NCBI GenBank assembly: GCA_965242535.1
Contig: OZ251458.1
Span: forward strand, 3,844,001 to 3,908,000
Reading direction: 5' to 3'
Source: VXRD01 sp965242535
GTDB lineage: Bacteria > Latescibacterota > UBA2968
DNA: 64,000 nt
The translations under genes were made by a program, and so were the position numbers. Positions within the stretch are counted from its first letter, which is position 1, and each line of letters starts with the position of its first letter. Under the pieces are notes generated by a model that searched no databases, was not told the origin of the DNA, and was given only the letters and a program-made list of their open reading frames with translations. Of this stretch, positions 17,551-26,500 are shown in pieces.

Positions 17551-18835
17551 TTTGGTTTCTCCTTGCTAAAATTTTTGATGGGATTTTAAAGGTGCGTGTG
17601 ACAAAGTTGATTTTAGGGAAATCTCGACCACCGAATCGCTTTTTCCAGTCGTCAAAATACTTACTATGATCGAAATTTCGACAAAGGATGTCGAATATTT
17701 TGATCTGAGTGACCCTTTGCTTACTAACCGTAAAGGTATAGAGTGACCGTATCTGATCATTATTCGTCGATTTAAAAATGAATATCTCTCGTTCCGAACT
17801 TCCCGTCGGGTTTGGTATTTGTCCAGTGTGGTTCAAGTCGTCATTGTGTCCCAAATCGCGAATTTTTTGGTAGCAGTTATCGGGATTGAGATTCTGATCA
17901 GCGTCTAATAACGTAGTATCTGACAGAACAGTATCTAACCGTTCATAAAGCTCTTCAATGGCTTTATCAATCAACCGACGATCAGAGGAATCGTAGCTGT
18001 AATAACTTCCACTGGGTAATTCGACGACGAAGTATTTTTTATACTCCTTCCAGAAAATCGCGCCAATCGGTGACAAAAGTGCGTCTTCTCCATCAACCTC
18101 AATAAATGCCTCCAAATCTTGAACGGCTCGGTAATGCTGATTTTTGAACATTGACCAATTTTCTATACCATCCTCTTCTATTTGCCTGAGAACGTCGGAA
18201 TAGCGTTCGATCAAGCCCCAATCGATAACCAATGGTGCCTGCGGAATTTTGATGAGTGCGTCGGTGTCCTCAAAGTTGTAGTAGAGTGGAACGCGCTTGA
18301 GTTGTGCCAAAATCGTCAGATATGGCAATGTGGCTTTGAACCCGCCTGTGATGTTGATCGCAAGTGCCTGCCAGTTTTCCCCGGCAATGTCGCCGATCTT
18401 TCTTATCAAATTGGTCATGCCTTCATTTGAAAAGACTTTGTGGTCTTCAACTTGTAAACCTTTGATCACCTCTGTGTCTGCATCGAATTTGATTTGAATA
18501 TTCTCTCCCAAAACCGAGTGTGCCTGATCCGCTAAAATCTCTGCCGCCAATCGCGAGGCAATCGTATCCGAGGCAAGCAAACGGACTTCAATGTCACCAT
18601 CGAGTGCATCTTGAATTTTGGCGATGCTCTGAAGTTCGGCAGAAGCCCCAAAATCCTCGATAAACTGGAGGCAGCTATTTTTTATTCCCTTAATTTCCAA
18701 ATCGTAATCATCCCATTTCGAAGCGGGTGATGTTTTGATTGCCTCATAATTGGAGCGAAAGGCAGAGTCGCTCGATTTCTGGTCGAGATAGTTCGTGAAC
18801 AGCGATGTGCCAACCGGTGTTATAAGCGTTATCAC
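17534..18835 (-). CDS. CARF-domain effector of the type III system, possible C-terminal RelE-like domain
   Basis: 433 residues. The N-terminal 210 residues are CARF-like: ITPVGTSLFTNYL is the nucleotide-binding turn after strand 1, and NITGGFKATLPYLTILAQ is the conserved second site, both as in APE2256/TIGR02619-type proteins that bind cyclic oligoadenylate. No HEPN R-x(4-6)-H is visible. The last about 120 residues contain a RelE/HigB-like succession: KIRDLGHND, a variable loop, EIFIFKS, IRSLYTFTV, then TQIKIFDILCR. By analogy with CARF-RelE ribonucleases (Cami1 type) this could be a ribosome-dependent mRNase; that part is inference. It sits between cmr3 and cmr4 with overlapping ends. Confidence 0.75.
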   Translation of the reverse strand: MITLITPVGTSLFTNYLDQKSSDSAFRSNYEAIKTSPASKWDDYDLEIKGIKNSCLQFIEDFGASAELQSIAKIQDALDGDIEVRLLASDTIASRLAAEILADQAHSVLGENIQIKFDADTEVIKGLQVEDHKVFSNEGMTNLIRKIGDIAGENWQALAINITGGFKATLPYLTILAQLKRVPLYYNFEDTDALIKIPQAPLVIDWGLIERYSDVLRQIEEDGIENWSMFKNQHYRAVQDLEAFIEVDGEDALLSPIGAIFWKEYKKYFVVELPSGSYYSYDSSDRRLIDKAIEELYERLDTVLSDTTLLDADQNLNPDNCYQKIRDLGHNDDLNHTGQIPNPTGSSEREIFIFKSTNNDQIRSLYTFTVSKQRVTQIKIFDILCRNFDHSKYFDDWKKRFGGRDFPKINFVTRTFKIPSKILARRNQNVQTR

Positions 18836-19986
18836 GAGTTCCCTCCTCGTGCGACACCGATAAGGGCAAGCCCAAACCCCTCCTCGGAACGGTTGTCGCT
18901 GACGTTTCGATAGTGGAACGCGGCGATTAAATCATCAATTCGACTTTTATCACGCAGTTGAAAATAATAAACACTGCCAGCGGGAACAGCGAGATAGCTC
19001 GGTTTCGCCCTGCCTCGTGCCATATCCCATCCGCCAACGGTGACGGGTTTGCCAACTGCGGCAGTGATTAATTTGAGCGAAATAGGTGAAGTCCCCTCCA
19101 TCGGATATTTGCCGGAAAGCGTCTTGCTATCCAACCATGAAGGTAGCCAACCTTTATCAAATACGGTCGGCGTCGCGAAATACAGCTTGAATCTGCCTGT
19201 TGATTGAATGTCAGTTTTGACAGCCTCAAGATGTCTAGACAGCAATTTGGGGTCAAAGTTGCTGTGTTCATAGACGAAACTTTTACCTTCACCCCCTAAT
19301 TTCAGAAGTCCTTTTTGAGGTAGGGATTTGGAGCATTTGTAATCCACGACAAAACCGCAATCGCTGTTTTTGAATCTGGACATGTTGATGCGATACAACA
19401 TGTGATCTTCTGAAGACAAAGTTTCTCTGCTTCGAGCAATTCCAGTCTTAGGTTCTGGCTCAACGAGGGTTGCTCGATTTGTAAGTAGGGGGTTACTGTC
19501 GTCCCCTTTCAGATAGCGTCCGATAGCCCCCAAGCGCAACAACCCCTCTGGATCGGAATCAATGGTTTCGGAAGTTGACCATGAAAGCGGATTGTCAACT
19601 GCGCCATTCGATGCAAAATTTTTGGATTCATTAGGGGCCAATAAATGGAGTGGCGTATTGTCATCTTTCTTTTCTTTTTTAGACACCAAGTCAAGCGGCA
19701 CGGGGAAAAACATCTCCAACTGATCTTCTCGACCGCTTGCAAGAAAAACGCCGCGCAACCGAATTGCATCGCCCAATGATTTCGGCGTGCCGATCATCTC
19801 CTGCATCTTTCCCGAATAGAAACGTCCTAGGTCGCCATACTCAGCGATATATGCGGTCCGCAATGCGCCGAGGACCGTTGAAGGAAGCGGTGGAAAAATC
19901 GAATGACCTTCCGACTGCTCGCCTTTTGTGAACGGCCGACCATCGCGAAAAAAGAAGGTATCATTGGGTTGGAGAAACAGGTTCAT
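18832..19986 (-). CDS. cmr3: Cmr3 RAMP protein
   Basis: 384 residues. It opens with FLQPNDTFFFRDGRPF, the Cmr3 signature, then PPLPSTVLGALRTAYI. The C-terminal part has PVTVGGWDMARGRAKPSYLAVPAGSVYYF and EEGFGLALIGV. Cmr3 forms the foot of the complex with Cas10 and holds the 5' tag of the crRNA. The start overlaps the cmr2 stop by 4 bp and the stop overlaps the CARF start by 4 bp, a tightly coupled operon. Confidence 0.92.
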   Translation of the reverse strand: MNLFLQPNDTFFFRDGRPFTKGEQSEGHSIFPPLPSTVLGALRTAYIAEYGDLGRFYSGKMQEMIGTPKSLGDAIRLRGVFLASGREDQLEMFFPVPLDLVSKKEKKDDNTPLHLLAPNESKNFASNGAVDNPLSWSTSETIDSDPEGLLRLGAIGRYLKGDDSNPLLTNRATLVEPEPKTGIARSRETLSSEDHMLYRINMSRFKNSDCGFVVDYKCSKSLPQKGLLKLGGEGKSFVYEHSNFDPKLLSRHLEAVKTDIQSTGRFKLYFATPTVFDKGWLPSWLDSKTLSGKYPMEGTSPISLKLITAAVGKPVTVGGWDMARGRAKPSYLAVPAGSVYYFQLRDKSRIDDLIAAFHYRNVSDNRSEEGFGLALIGVARGGNS

Positions 19987-21848
19987 TTTTGATGCCTCGC
20001 AATAAAGTTGACGATTTCCAAGTAGTCGAGAAAATGAGCGAAAGGCTGGATATCATGAATGAGTTGTGCAAGTGAATGGATGGTTTGTTTGTCCACTTCT
20101 TTGTCCAAATATGCCCGTTCCATGATCCGCTTGAACTCGGTTTGAATAAGCGGGCGACCAAGTGCGATAAAGTCATCTCCATCTTCAATCAATTTGGCAA
20201 ATGTCTCGCGGAAATCGTACAGGAAACGCTTGGAGACCTCTTCATCACGCAACAACTCAATGAGCTCCTCACTGATAGCGAGCACATCCAAATCTCCGTA
20301 TTTCCATTTCGTGACCACCTCGCTGATATTTCCAGAGTGCTTGAGCAACGTCATGCCGACCGCGTCTCGTCCACCTTGTTGTTTCGCCCTTTTCTCCATA
20401 CGCCGCGCCTGCTGGAGTACTATGCCGAGCGGCACCTTGTTATGAGCGATGCATACGCCTGCCGAAGCGGTCGTGAAATCGGGAAATTTCTCTCGCAAAG
20501 CTTTCAACATGGGTAAGAGGTCTTTGAGATTCGCGAGTGCGAGGAGGTCATCACCGCCAGCATAAGTCAACTTCCCGAGATAATCATGCTCGATAATCCG
20601 CCGCGCATCTTTTGTATATTGAATCAACAGCTTGCTGTGTTCTTCCTGTTCTTCCCTGTTTTTACACTCACGGTTTTTCTCACCCATCCTATCGGCATCA
20701 AGCGCAATGGCGGCGTAGTATCGACATGGTTCTCCGAGCAAACAACGGACGAGTTCTTGGCGCGATTTTTTGCACTTCTGAATCTGAGCCTTTTCTTTTT
20801 TCGCTTCAATGTTGTAGTAACGCTTGAGATAGGATTCGCTCCACGTCTCTTCGTATAGCCATTCGCCGTCGATATTATTCTGTAAATTCTCAATTTTGGG
20901 TAAAGGTTTAATAATTGGAATATCCGCCTTTTGGTTATTGGACGCCCTCAGCCTTTTGACTTCTGTGACCAAATTTCTATAAACGTTCAATGCTCGGATA
21001 TTGCATTGCATTCGTTCCTTGAAGTCGGCAGTCGCCACTTCTGACGTGGATGGAAAGCTCAGAAGTTTATCGCGTGAAAATTCGTCTTTGAATTTCGATT
21101 GGGTTTCCAAAAAATGCCTGCCCATCCGCTTGGTTAATGAGACAGCACAGAGGGCCTCTTCTCTGCGACAATACTTTGGTTTGTGTTCAGCAAAATTTTG
21201 CCACCATTTCATTGCCTGTTGGACAGGCTCGTCTTTCTTTGAATGGAGAATTTCGCGTGTTCCATCCAGCGAACACTTGCGCCCCAACTCACTGGTTTGT
21301 CCGAATGCCCGGCAGTTTTTGATCGATGCGAGACTACCCGCGGTGTGAGCGTACCAAGCCCCGTAATTTTGATCTGTTTCTCCCTCGGTAATCACCCAAT
21401 AGACACCGAAGAAATCCGAGATCTGTCGTTGGAACACTTCCTCGACATACGTTCCACGCCACTTGTTCTTTCCGAATGCCTCATCAATCACGCATTCCGC
21501 CATGCGCTTAAATTCAGATTTTACACTGCCCTCAGCGGCTTTGGCGCGGTTGACCAACTCATCTAGAGAAACCCCAATGCCATTGCCAACAGCCAAAAAG
21601 AGATTCGGAAAAGACGGGGTTGCGAAATTTTGTTGCTTCCAAAAATCAAACGGCGATTGGCTTCCAATGGCGGGATAGATGAGTTCAATGTCGCCACCTC
21701 GCACATTATCCATCGCTCGAGCTACGAGATAAGAGAGAATATAACTCCCCATCCACAAGTCTTCCGTTTTCCGAGCCGCTTCGATAAAAGATTGCACGGG
21801 CCCAATTGTGAACATGAGCATGAGGGGTTTCGGCTTGTTGTTACTCAT
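19983..21848 (-). CDS. cas10: Cas10/Cmr2 without HD domain, cyclase motif intact
   Basis: 621 residues, short for Cmr2. It begins directly with MFTIGPVQSFIEAARKTEDLW, the stretch that in longer Cmr2 proteins comes after the N-terminal HD nuclease domain; no HD motif is seen. Cysteines at about 179 and 192 may belong to the usual zinc region. The palm pair is present: YYAAIALDADRMG near 378 and the cyclase motif GGDD at 431-434 in YAGGDDLLAL. The protein should therefore make cyclic oligoadenylates on target RNA binding but lack HD-dependent DNase. This fits the CARF gene in the same operon. Confidence 0.92.
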   Translation of the reverse strand: MSNNKPKPLMLMFTIGPVQSFIEAARKTEDLWMGSYILSYLVARAMDNVRGGDIELIYPAIGSQSPFDFWKQQNFATPSFPNLFLAVGNGIGVSLDELVNRAKAAEGSVKSEFKRMAECVIDEAFGKNKWRGTYVEEVFQRQISDFFGVYWVITEGETDQNYGAWYAHTAGSLASIKNCRAFGQTSELGRKCSLDGTREILHSKKDEPVQQAMKWWQNFAEHKPKYCRREEALCAVSLTKRMGRHFLETQSKFKDEFSRDKLLSFPSTSEVATADFKERMQCNIRALNVYRNLVTEVKRLRASNNQKADIPIIKPLPKIENLQNNIDGEWLYEETWSESYLKRYYNIEAKKEKAQIQKCKKSRQELVRCLLGEPCRYYAAIALDADRMGEKNRECKNREEQEEHSKLLIQYTKDARRIIEHDYLGKLTYAGGDDLLALANLKDLLPMLKALREKFPDFTTASAGVCIAHNKVPLGIVLQQARRMEKRAKQQGGRDAVGMTLLKHSGNISEVVTKWKYGDLDVLAISEELIELLRDEEVSKRFLYDFRETFAKLIEDGDDFIALGRPLIQTEFKRIMERAYLDKEVDKQTIHSLAQLIHDIQPFAHFLDYLEIVNFIARHQK

Positions 21849-21857
21849 GTGAGTCTC

Positions 21858-22673
21858 CTACCTGATGATGGCACTAATAAATTTGTCCTGCTTAGGTCCT
21901 AAGTAAGTTGAATGGAGTTGCGTAATAACAGGAACATATTCATCGCCGACTTTCTGAATGCGAACATGAATCGGCGAAGCCAGCCTCGGATTGACACTTC
22001 CCAATGCGTCATCTTTGTGATCATGAGTTGCCCGACCGATTTTTCTCAATAGGCTGTCAACATCGCTCGTTGGTTTTCCAAAATAGATACGCTGAATGAC
22101 AGGGTATTTTGGCAAATGAGTGAGTGTCGATTTAATGGTTGGACCGTTTATCCGAAACCTATCGACGCCTGCAACGGCATTGAGCGTAGCCAAAATTTCA
22201 TTCCGCAGATCGAAAAAGTTTTTGAAGTTCCAACCTTTTTCACGAATCGATCCGAATCCGCGCCGCGAGCGATTGCCGACACCACCGAGCAAAAACCCGA
22301 GTTTTGCAATCTGTCTATAAATCGAATCATCTTCGTCTTTCGTAACCAGATACAGGTCAAAGGACTGCCCCCCGTTGTAAGCATCCCGCGTAAAACCACG
22401 ATTATCGGCCCGATGTGGCAAGGGTTTATATTTTGTCGAGATCAGATTCATTTCGCTTGAAATACGAATTGAGAATGGAGCTTTACTTTTTGTACTGCCA
22501 AATAACTTTGCCTCGGCATCCCGAAGCGAGTCCGCATCACAATCCTGCACCGTTCGCCACCAGTAGCGAAACAGAGCTTTGAACGCCGGCGGTCTAAGTT
22601 CGATTTTATTTTTATTTGCACCATGAAGAAACATCGGCGTTACGGTTTCAATCTTCAACTGGGTCTTGATCAT
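21858..22673 (-). CDS. cmr1: Cmr1 RAMP protein
   Basis: 271 residues from the ATG at 22673, chosen because AAGGAG precedes it and the protein then starts IKTQLKIETVTPMFLHGA, the Cmr1 opening. RPPAFKALFRYWWR is the conserved RAMP helix, LFGSTKSKAPF follows, and GFLLGGVGNRSRRGFGS is the glycine-rich loop. Cmr1 sits at the tip of the complex. The family often has two RAMP halves; this one is a short version with a single full RAMP region. First intact gene of the operon; cmr2 starts 9 bp after its stop. Confidence 0.9.
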   Translation of the reverse strand: MIKTQLKIETVTPMFLHGANKNKIELRPPAFKALFRYWWRTVQDCDADSLRDAEAKLFGSTKSKAPFSIRISSEMNLISTKYKPLPHRADNRGFTRDAYNGGQSFDLYLVTKDEDDSIYRQIAKLGFLLGGVGNRSRRGFGSIREKGWNFKNFFDLRNEILATLNAVAGVDRFRINGPTIKSTLTHLPKYPVIQRIYFGKPTSDVDSLLRKIGRATHDHKDDALGSVNPRLASPIHVRIQKVGDEYVPVITQLHSTYLGPKQDKFISAIIR

Positions 22674-22790
22674 TGCGCTTCTCCTTGAACTGGCTTGGGC
22701 TATCAGTCCTCTGCCTATCCCACAACCTACGATCATGTACACGCCGCGTCAAGCCAGCAGTGATCGCCTCGTACAAACAAGTCGGCCGAG

Positions 22791-23108
22791 TCAAGGGTTG
22801 GATGGCGCGATTTTAGGGAACTCTGGAGGGGTGGTCGGGAGTTGTTGCGGTTCTTTGTTGAGGCCAGCTTTGCGGGCCAAGTCGCGCAGAACGGGCAGGA
22901 AGTTTTCTCGCGTCCAGGAGGCGACTCGTTGCCAATCTGCCGAATCGACGGGACGAAACCCATGAGCCAGTATTGAATCGTTACACCTGTTGATCAGATC
23001 GCGGAGTTCCGCCCCGTGATCTTTGACAAAGTTTTGAGCGGGCCCCGACAGGTGGTTTTCCACGACCTGCCATGCCTTCCAAAGCCCAAGCTCGATTTTA
23101 TTTTTTTT
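22791..23108 (-). pseudogene. C-terminal fragment of a CRISPR-associated CARF/HEPN protein (TIGR02710-like)
   Basis: About 105 codons on the operon strand, upstream of cmr1, with GLWKAWQVVENHL and LINRCNDSILAHGF. The (S)ILAHG element near a conserved Arg resembles the C-terminal HEPN ribonuclease region of TIGR02710 proteins that travel with type III loci. Upstream the frame runs into an IS-end remnant (23095-23118) and IE400 copy 5, so the N-terminal CARF part is missing. The spacing between the Arg and His is larger than the strict HEPN motif, so the family call is moderate. No start codon or ribosome site belongs to the fragment. Confidence 0.5.
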
Positions 23109-23118
23109 GCGTAGTATG
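23095..23118 (+). mobile_element. Remnant right end of an IS4-type element
   Basis: The sequence ending TTTTTTGCGTAGTATG matches the right end of the intact IS4-like element at 39099-40294 (TTTTTTGTCGCGTAGTATG). It is followed directly by GTCAACAGCAACAAAAAGTAGG, the loop and right arm of the IE400 hairpin. So a second insertion once lay in the same hairpin loop of a different IE400 copy, and the rest of the IS and the left half of the repeat were deleted. Confidence 0.6.
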
Positions 23119-23361
23119 GTCAACAGCAACAAAAAGTAGGCGAGCGGAGTACAACTGCCCGAGCAGTTCAATCGCTTTTGTAGCACCACGATATGCGTTG
23201 GCCTGCGAAGTGCGTTGCAAAATGGATGTTGGTTGCGAGACGGACTTGCGCGCTGTGCCCGATGGCTTTGTTTGATGGGCTTTTGAGATGGCATGGTTGG
23301 CGATGGCTTATTTGATGTACGGCATCGCGTCCGGCACGCGCTTGAAAAAATTGAAATCCAT
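23119..23361 (+). repeat. IE400 copy 5, right part, with a REP-B insertion
   Basis: Begins at the hairpin loop next to the IS remnant and runs to CTTGAAAAAATTGAAATCCATA, just short of the terminal repeat. A REP-B unit (GAGCGGAGTACAACTGCCCGAGCAGTTCA, 23142-23170) joins AAAGTAGGC directly to ATCGCTTTTGTAG; the segment normally between these points (ATGCCGCTCTCATGC and on) is absent. Confidence 0.7.
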
Positions 23362-23483
23362 ATAGTTAGCCACAAAAAGCACAGAAACACAAAAGGGTAA
23401 TGGAATAGTTAGCCACAAGAAGCACAGAAACACAAAAGGGTAATGGAATAGTTAGCCACAAGAAGCACAGAAACACAAAAGGC
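23362..23483 (+). repeat. 43 bp tandem repeat, 2.8 copies
   Basis: Units start at 23362, 23405 and 23448 with ATAGTTAGCCACAA, each including AGCACAGAAACACAAAAGG. The first differs by one base from the other two. There are no variable spacers, so it is not a CRISPR array. A related single unit (GGTTAGCCACAAAAGGCAC) occurs at 43851. Confidence 0.85.
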
Positions 23484-23515
23484 ATCCGGCCATAGCCGGA
23501 TGCCTTTTATTTTTC
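23477..23515. terminator. Bidirectional rho-independent terminator
   Basis: A 14 bp stem AAAAGGCATCCGGC with GCCGGATGCCTTTT around a CATA loop, followed by ATTTTTC on the plus strand. It lies 23 bp past the stop of the minus-strand TonB receptor gene and probably ends it. Confidence 0.85.
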
Positions 23516-23537
23516 GCGCTGCTGGCAAAATTGCCCC

Positions 23538-26500
23538 TCAGTCCGCGAGTTGGTAGGTGATCGCCAATTTCAACTTTCGGCCTTTCGGCGTGTGCGTGAA
23601 GCCATCGTAGGCTTGCTCGACATTCGCCATGGGCGGCCGCGTATCGAGCAAATTCACCCCGGAGAGCGCGAAATTGATCCGCTTGGACAAGGTCCACAAC
23701 AAACTCACATCCCAAGTGATGAACGGGTCGATGGTGCTGAACAAGTCCTGAATGACTCGGTTGGACGACGCCATTGATCCGCGATCCTCGTAGGACGAAA
23801 TGTAGTTGAGGTAACTCACGAGGCTGTAGTTTTTCCAGTGGTAGCCCGCCGATGCTTGGCCCTTCAACTTGGGAATTGAGGTCGCGATGGGATTGCCGAA
23901 GTTCAGATAACCGGCGGCGTCTGCCGCATCTTGGAGCACCAAATTGTTTAGCATAAGGGCTTTTGTGCGGTAGTTGAACGTATAGGTGGCGTCCAAACTG
24001 GCCGCCAAGTGCCCCGTCCCCGCCGGTATCCGAGTGCCGAGATGGAAATCCAAGCCCGAGGTCTTGACCCCAGGCCAGTTGACGAGATCGATTTGTACCC
24101 GCTCGAGTGCCGAAGCCCCGCAGGTGCCGGTGCCCACGCCGTCTGGGCAGACGATGAATTGCCTCACCGCGTCCTTCGTGGCGTCGCTCTCATAGAGATC
24201 GACGATCTTACCGTAGGGCATGGCGCCGATCACATCGCTAAAATCGTAGCTCCAGTAATCCAATGTCGCGTCGAAGCCCGCCTCGGTGGCCAGAGAGAGG
24301 CCCGCGTTGTACGTGAACGCCTGTTCGGGTTTGAGATCCGGGCTACCGAAGCGATCCACCGCTTGATAGGCACCCGTTTGATTGATCCATTCGAGTGTGG
24401 TCAGCGGGGTTTCATTGACGTCGTCCAGCGAGGGCGTGCGAAATGTCGTTTGCACGGAGCCGCGCACGAACAGAGAGTGGGTTTCGGATTGCGAGAGTTG
24501 CAACCGCCAGCCGAACTTGGGATCGAAACTGCTCGCAAAATTGTGGAACTCGTAATTCCCCGCCAGTTGCACGTCGAACCGCTCGCCCAAGCTCAGGGGA
24601 ATTTCGCCGAAGAAGCGGTGGACGGTCTGATCCGCGGAATAGGGCCGATGCACATTCGTGAAGAGATAGGGGCCGAACTTGTCTTCCGCGGAGCAATTCA
24701 GATCGCCCACAACGGGGCAGGGGTTGAGGGTGACATCGGCCACGTCGTCGGGGTCGCCTGTGGCATTGAGCCTGCGGAATTGATACCCCACGGCATAACT
24801 CGCGTCGAGCCAGACGTTTTTGTGCAACGCGCCGGTCAAGGTCGCATCGGCAACGAGCATATCCGCCGTGCTCGACACACCGACCTCCTCATTGAGCCAT
24901 TGCCGCAACGCCTCGCTGTTGGCGAGGTCCGCACGGTAGGATGGATTGCGCTCGGTCTCGAACCGCGCGCCCGGTTGTTGCGAATACTCGATGGCGTTGC
25001 TGAACGGGTTGTAATACATGCAGTTGCCCGTGCCCGGGGTTGCGCCGTTGAGCGGGCCGAGCCTCATCTTTTCCGTTGCGTAGTCCTCGTCGCCGGGATC
25101 GCGGGCGATCACGTCCACGCCGCAGTCCGGCCCGCCAAAGCCGCGGAAGGCGAGGAACATGCGTTCGATGTACACGCCCGGAAAACTCAGGTCGCCCGAA
25201 GATCGGGAATAGGAGAGGCCCAAGTCGAAATGGGTCGCCTTGAAGTCGCCATCCGCAGAAGCGGCGACGCGCCAGGTGTTGGAATTGCGGCTCAAGATGC
25301 GCTCGGGGCCCGAATTTCCGAACGGGCGGCCGTTGAAATACCAATTCTCGTCGCCTGCACATGCCTCGTCGTACTCAGTGCCAAATTCATCGCAAAATGC
25401 CCGCCTGCCCGGGTGGTCGGGCGCGACCTCCATGGTATTCGTGTCCGTAATGGGAAAGGGCGGGTACGAAGGCGTCGTGTACCATTTGGGAATCTCGGCC
25501 TGTGCCCACAGCCCCTCAATGTGGTAATTGGTGCCATTGTCCAGCGAACCGTTGATCTCGGCAAACGCGCGGGCATGGCGCGTGCCTTCGATGAGGTTGT
25601 CCCAGGGCTGATAGCGGAATCGACAGGTCCACGATTCCCGGAAGCCGCCGAAATCCTCACAGCGCGGCGCGTGGATGGTGGCCGTCCATGGTTGGGGCGA
25701 CCCAACGGCAAAGGTGCCGGGGTTGCCCAGGCTCGACCACCCCATGCGCTGACCGCCCTCGTACCAAGGTTGCAACAGGTAGTCGCGATCTCTGACCCCT
25801 AATTCTCGGCGGTTCAACCATTCCGCGGAAATGACGGCATGGGACTTGCCGAGTTTTCCACCCCAGATCGCGCCGAGGTTCGCATCGCCCGCATTGGCAA
25901 TGTGGTCGTACGCGCCCGAAATTTCAAAGCCCTTGAAGTCCGAACGGGTCAGGAAATTGGCGACGCCTGCCACGGCATCCGAGCCGTAGATGGCCGAGGC
26001 GCCTTCTTTGAGCACCTCGATTCGGTCGATGGCGATAGAGGGAATGGCATTGACATCGACGAAGCGCCCGCCGATCAAACGCGCAGGCACGTACACCTGA
26101 CGCTGACCGTTGATCAGCACCAAGGTACGCGAAGCCCCCAAACCGCGCAGGTTGACATTGGCCACGCTCTCGGACAGGGTGCCGGCTTGGTTGGCGTTGT
26201 ACCAACTGCTCCGCTCGCCGATCACGCCGTGGCTCGCGCTGATGTTCTTGAAGAAATCGGTGGCTTGCGGCGACCCTTGTTCCTTCATTTTGTCTCGGCC
26301 CACCACGGCGACCGCATAGGTCAAACTGATGGGCGATTCCTTAAATGCCGTGCCGGTCACCACCACTTCGTCGAGGAAAAGCGCGGAAGGCGCCATCCGC
26401 AGCTCGACGGTCACGGTTTGCTCGGTAGCGATGGTCACGGTCTCCGCAAGGCCCGTATAGCCGATCAACTCCGCCTGGAGTTCATGCGTGCCGGGCGGCA

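Noticed and set aside
23362..23483. CRISPR array next to the cmr operon
   Set aside because: Plain 43 bp tandem repeat with no spacers.
24009..25802. 597-codon plus-strand frame opposite the TonB receptor
   Set aside because: Antisense shadow of the receptor gene with no domain.
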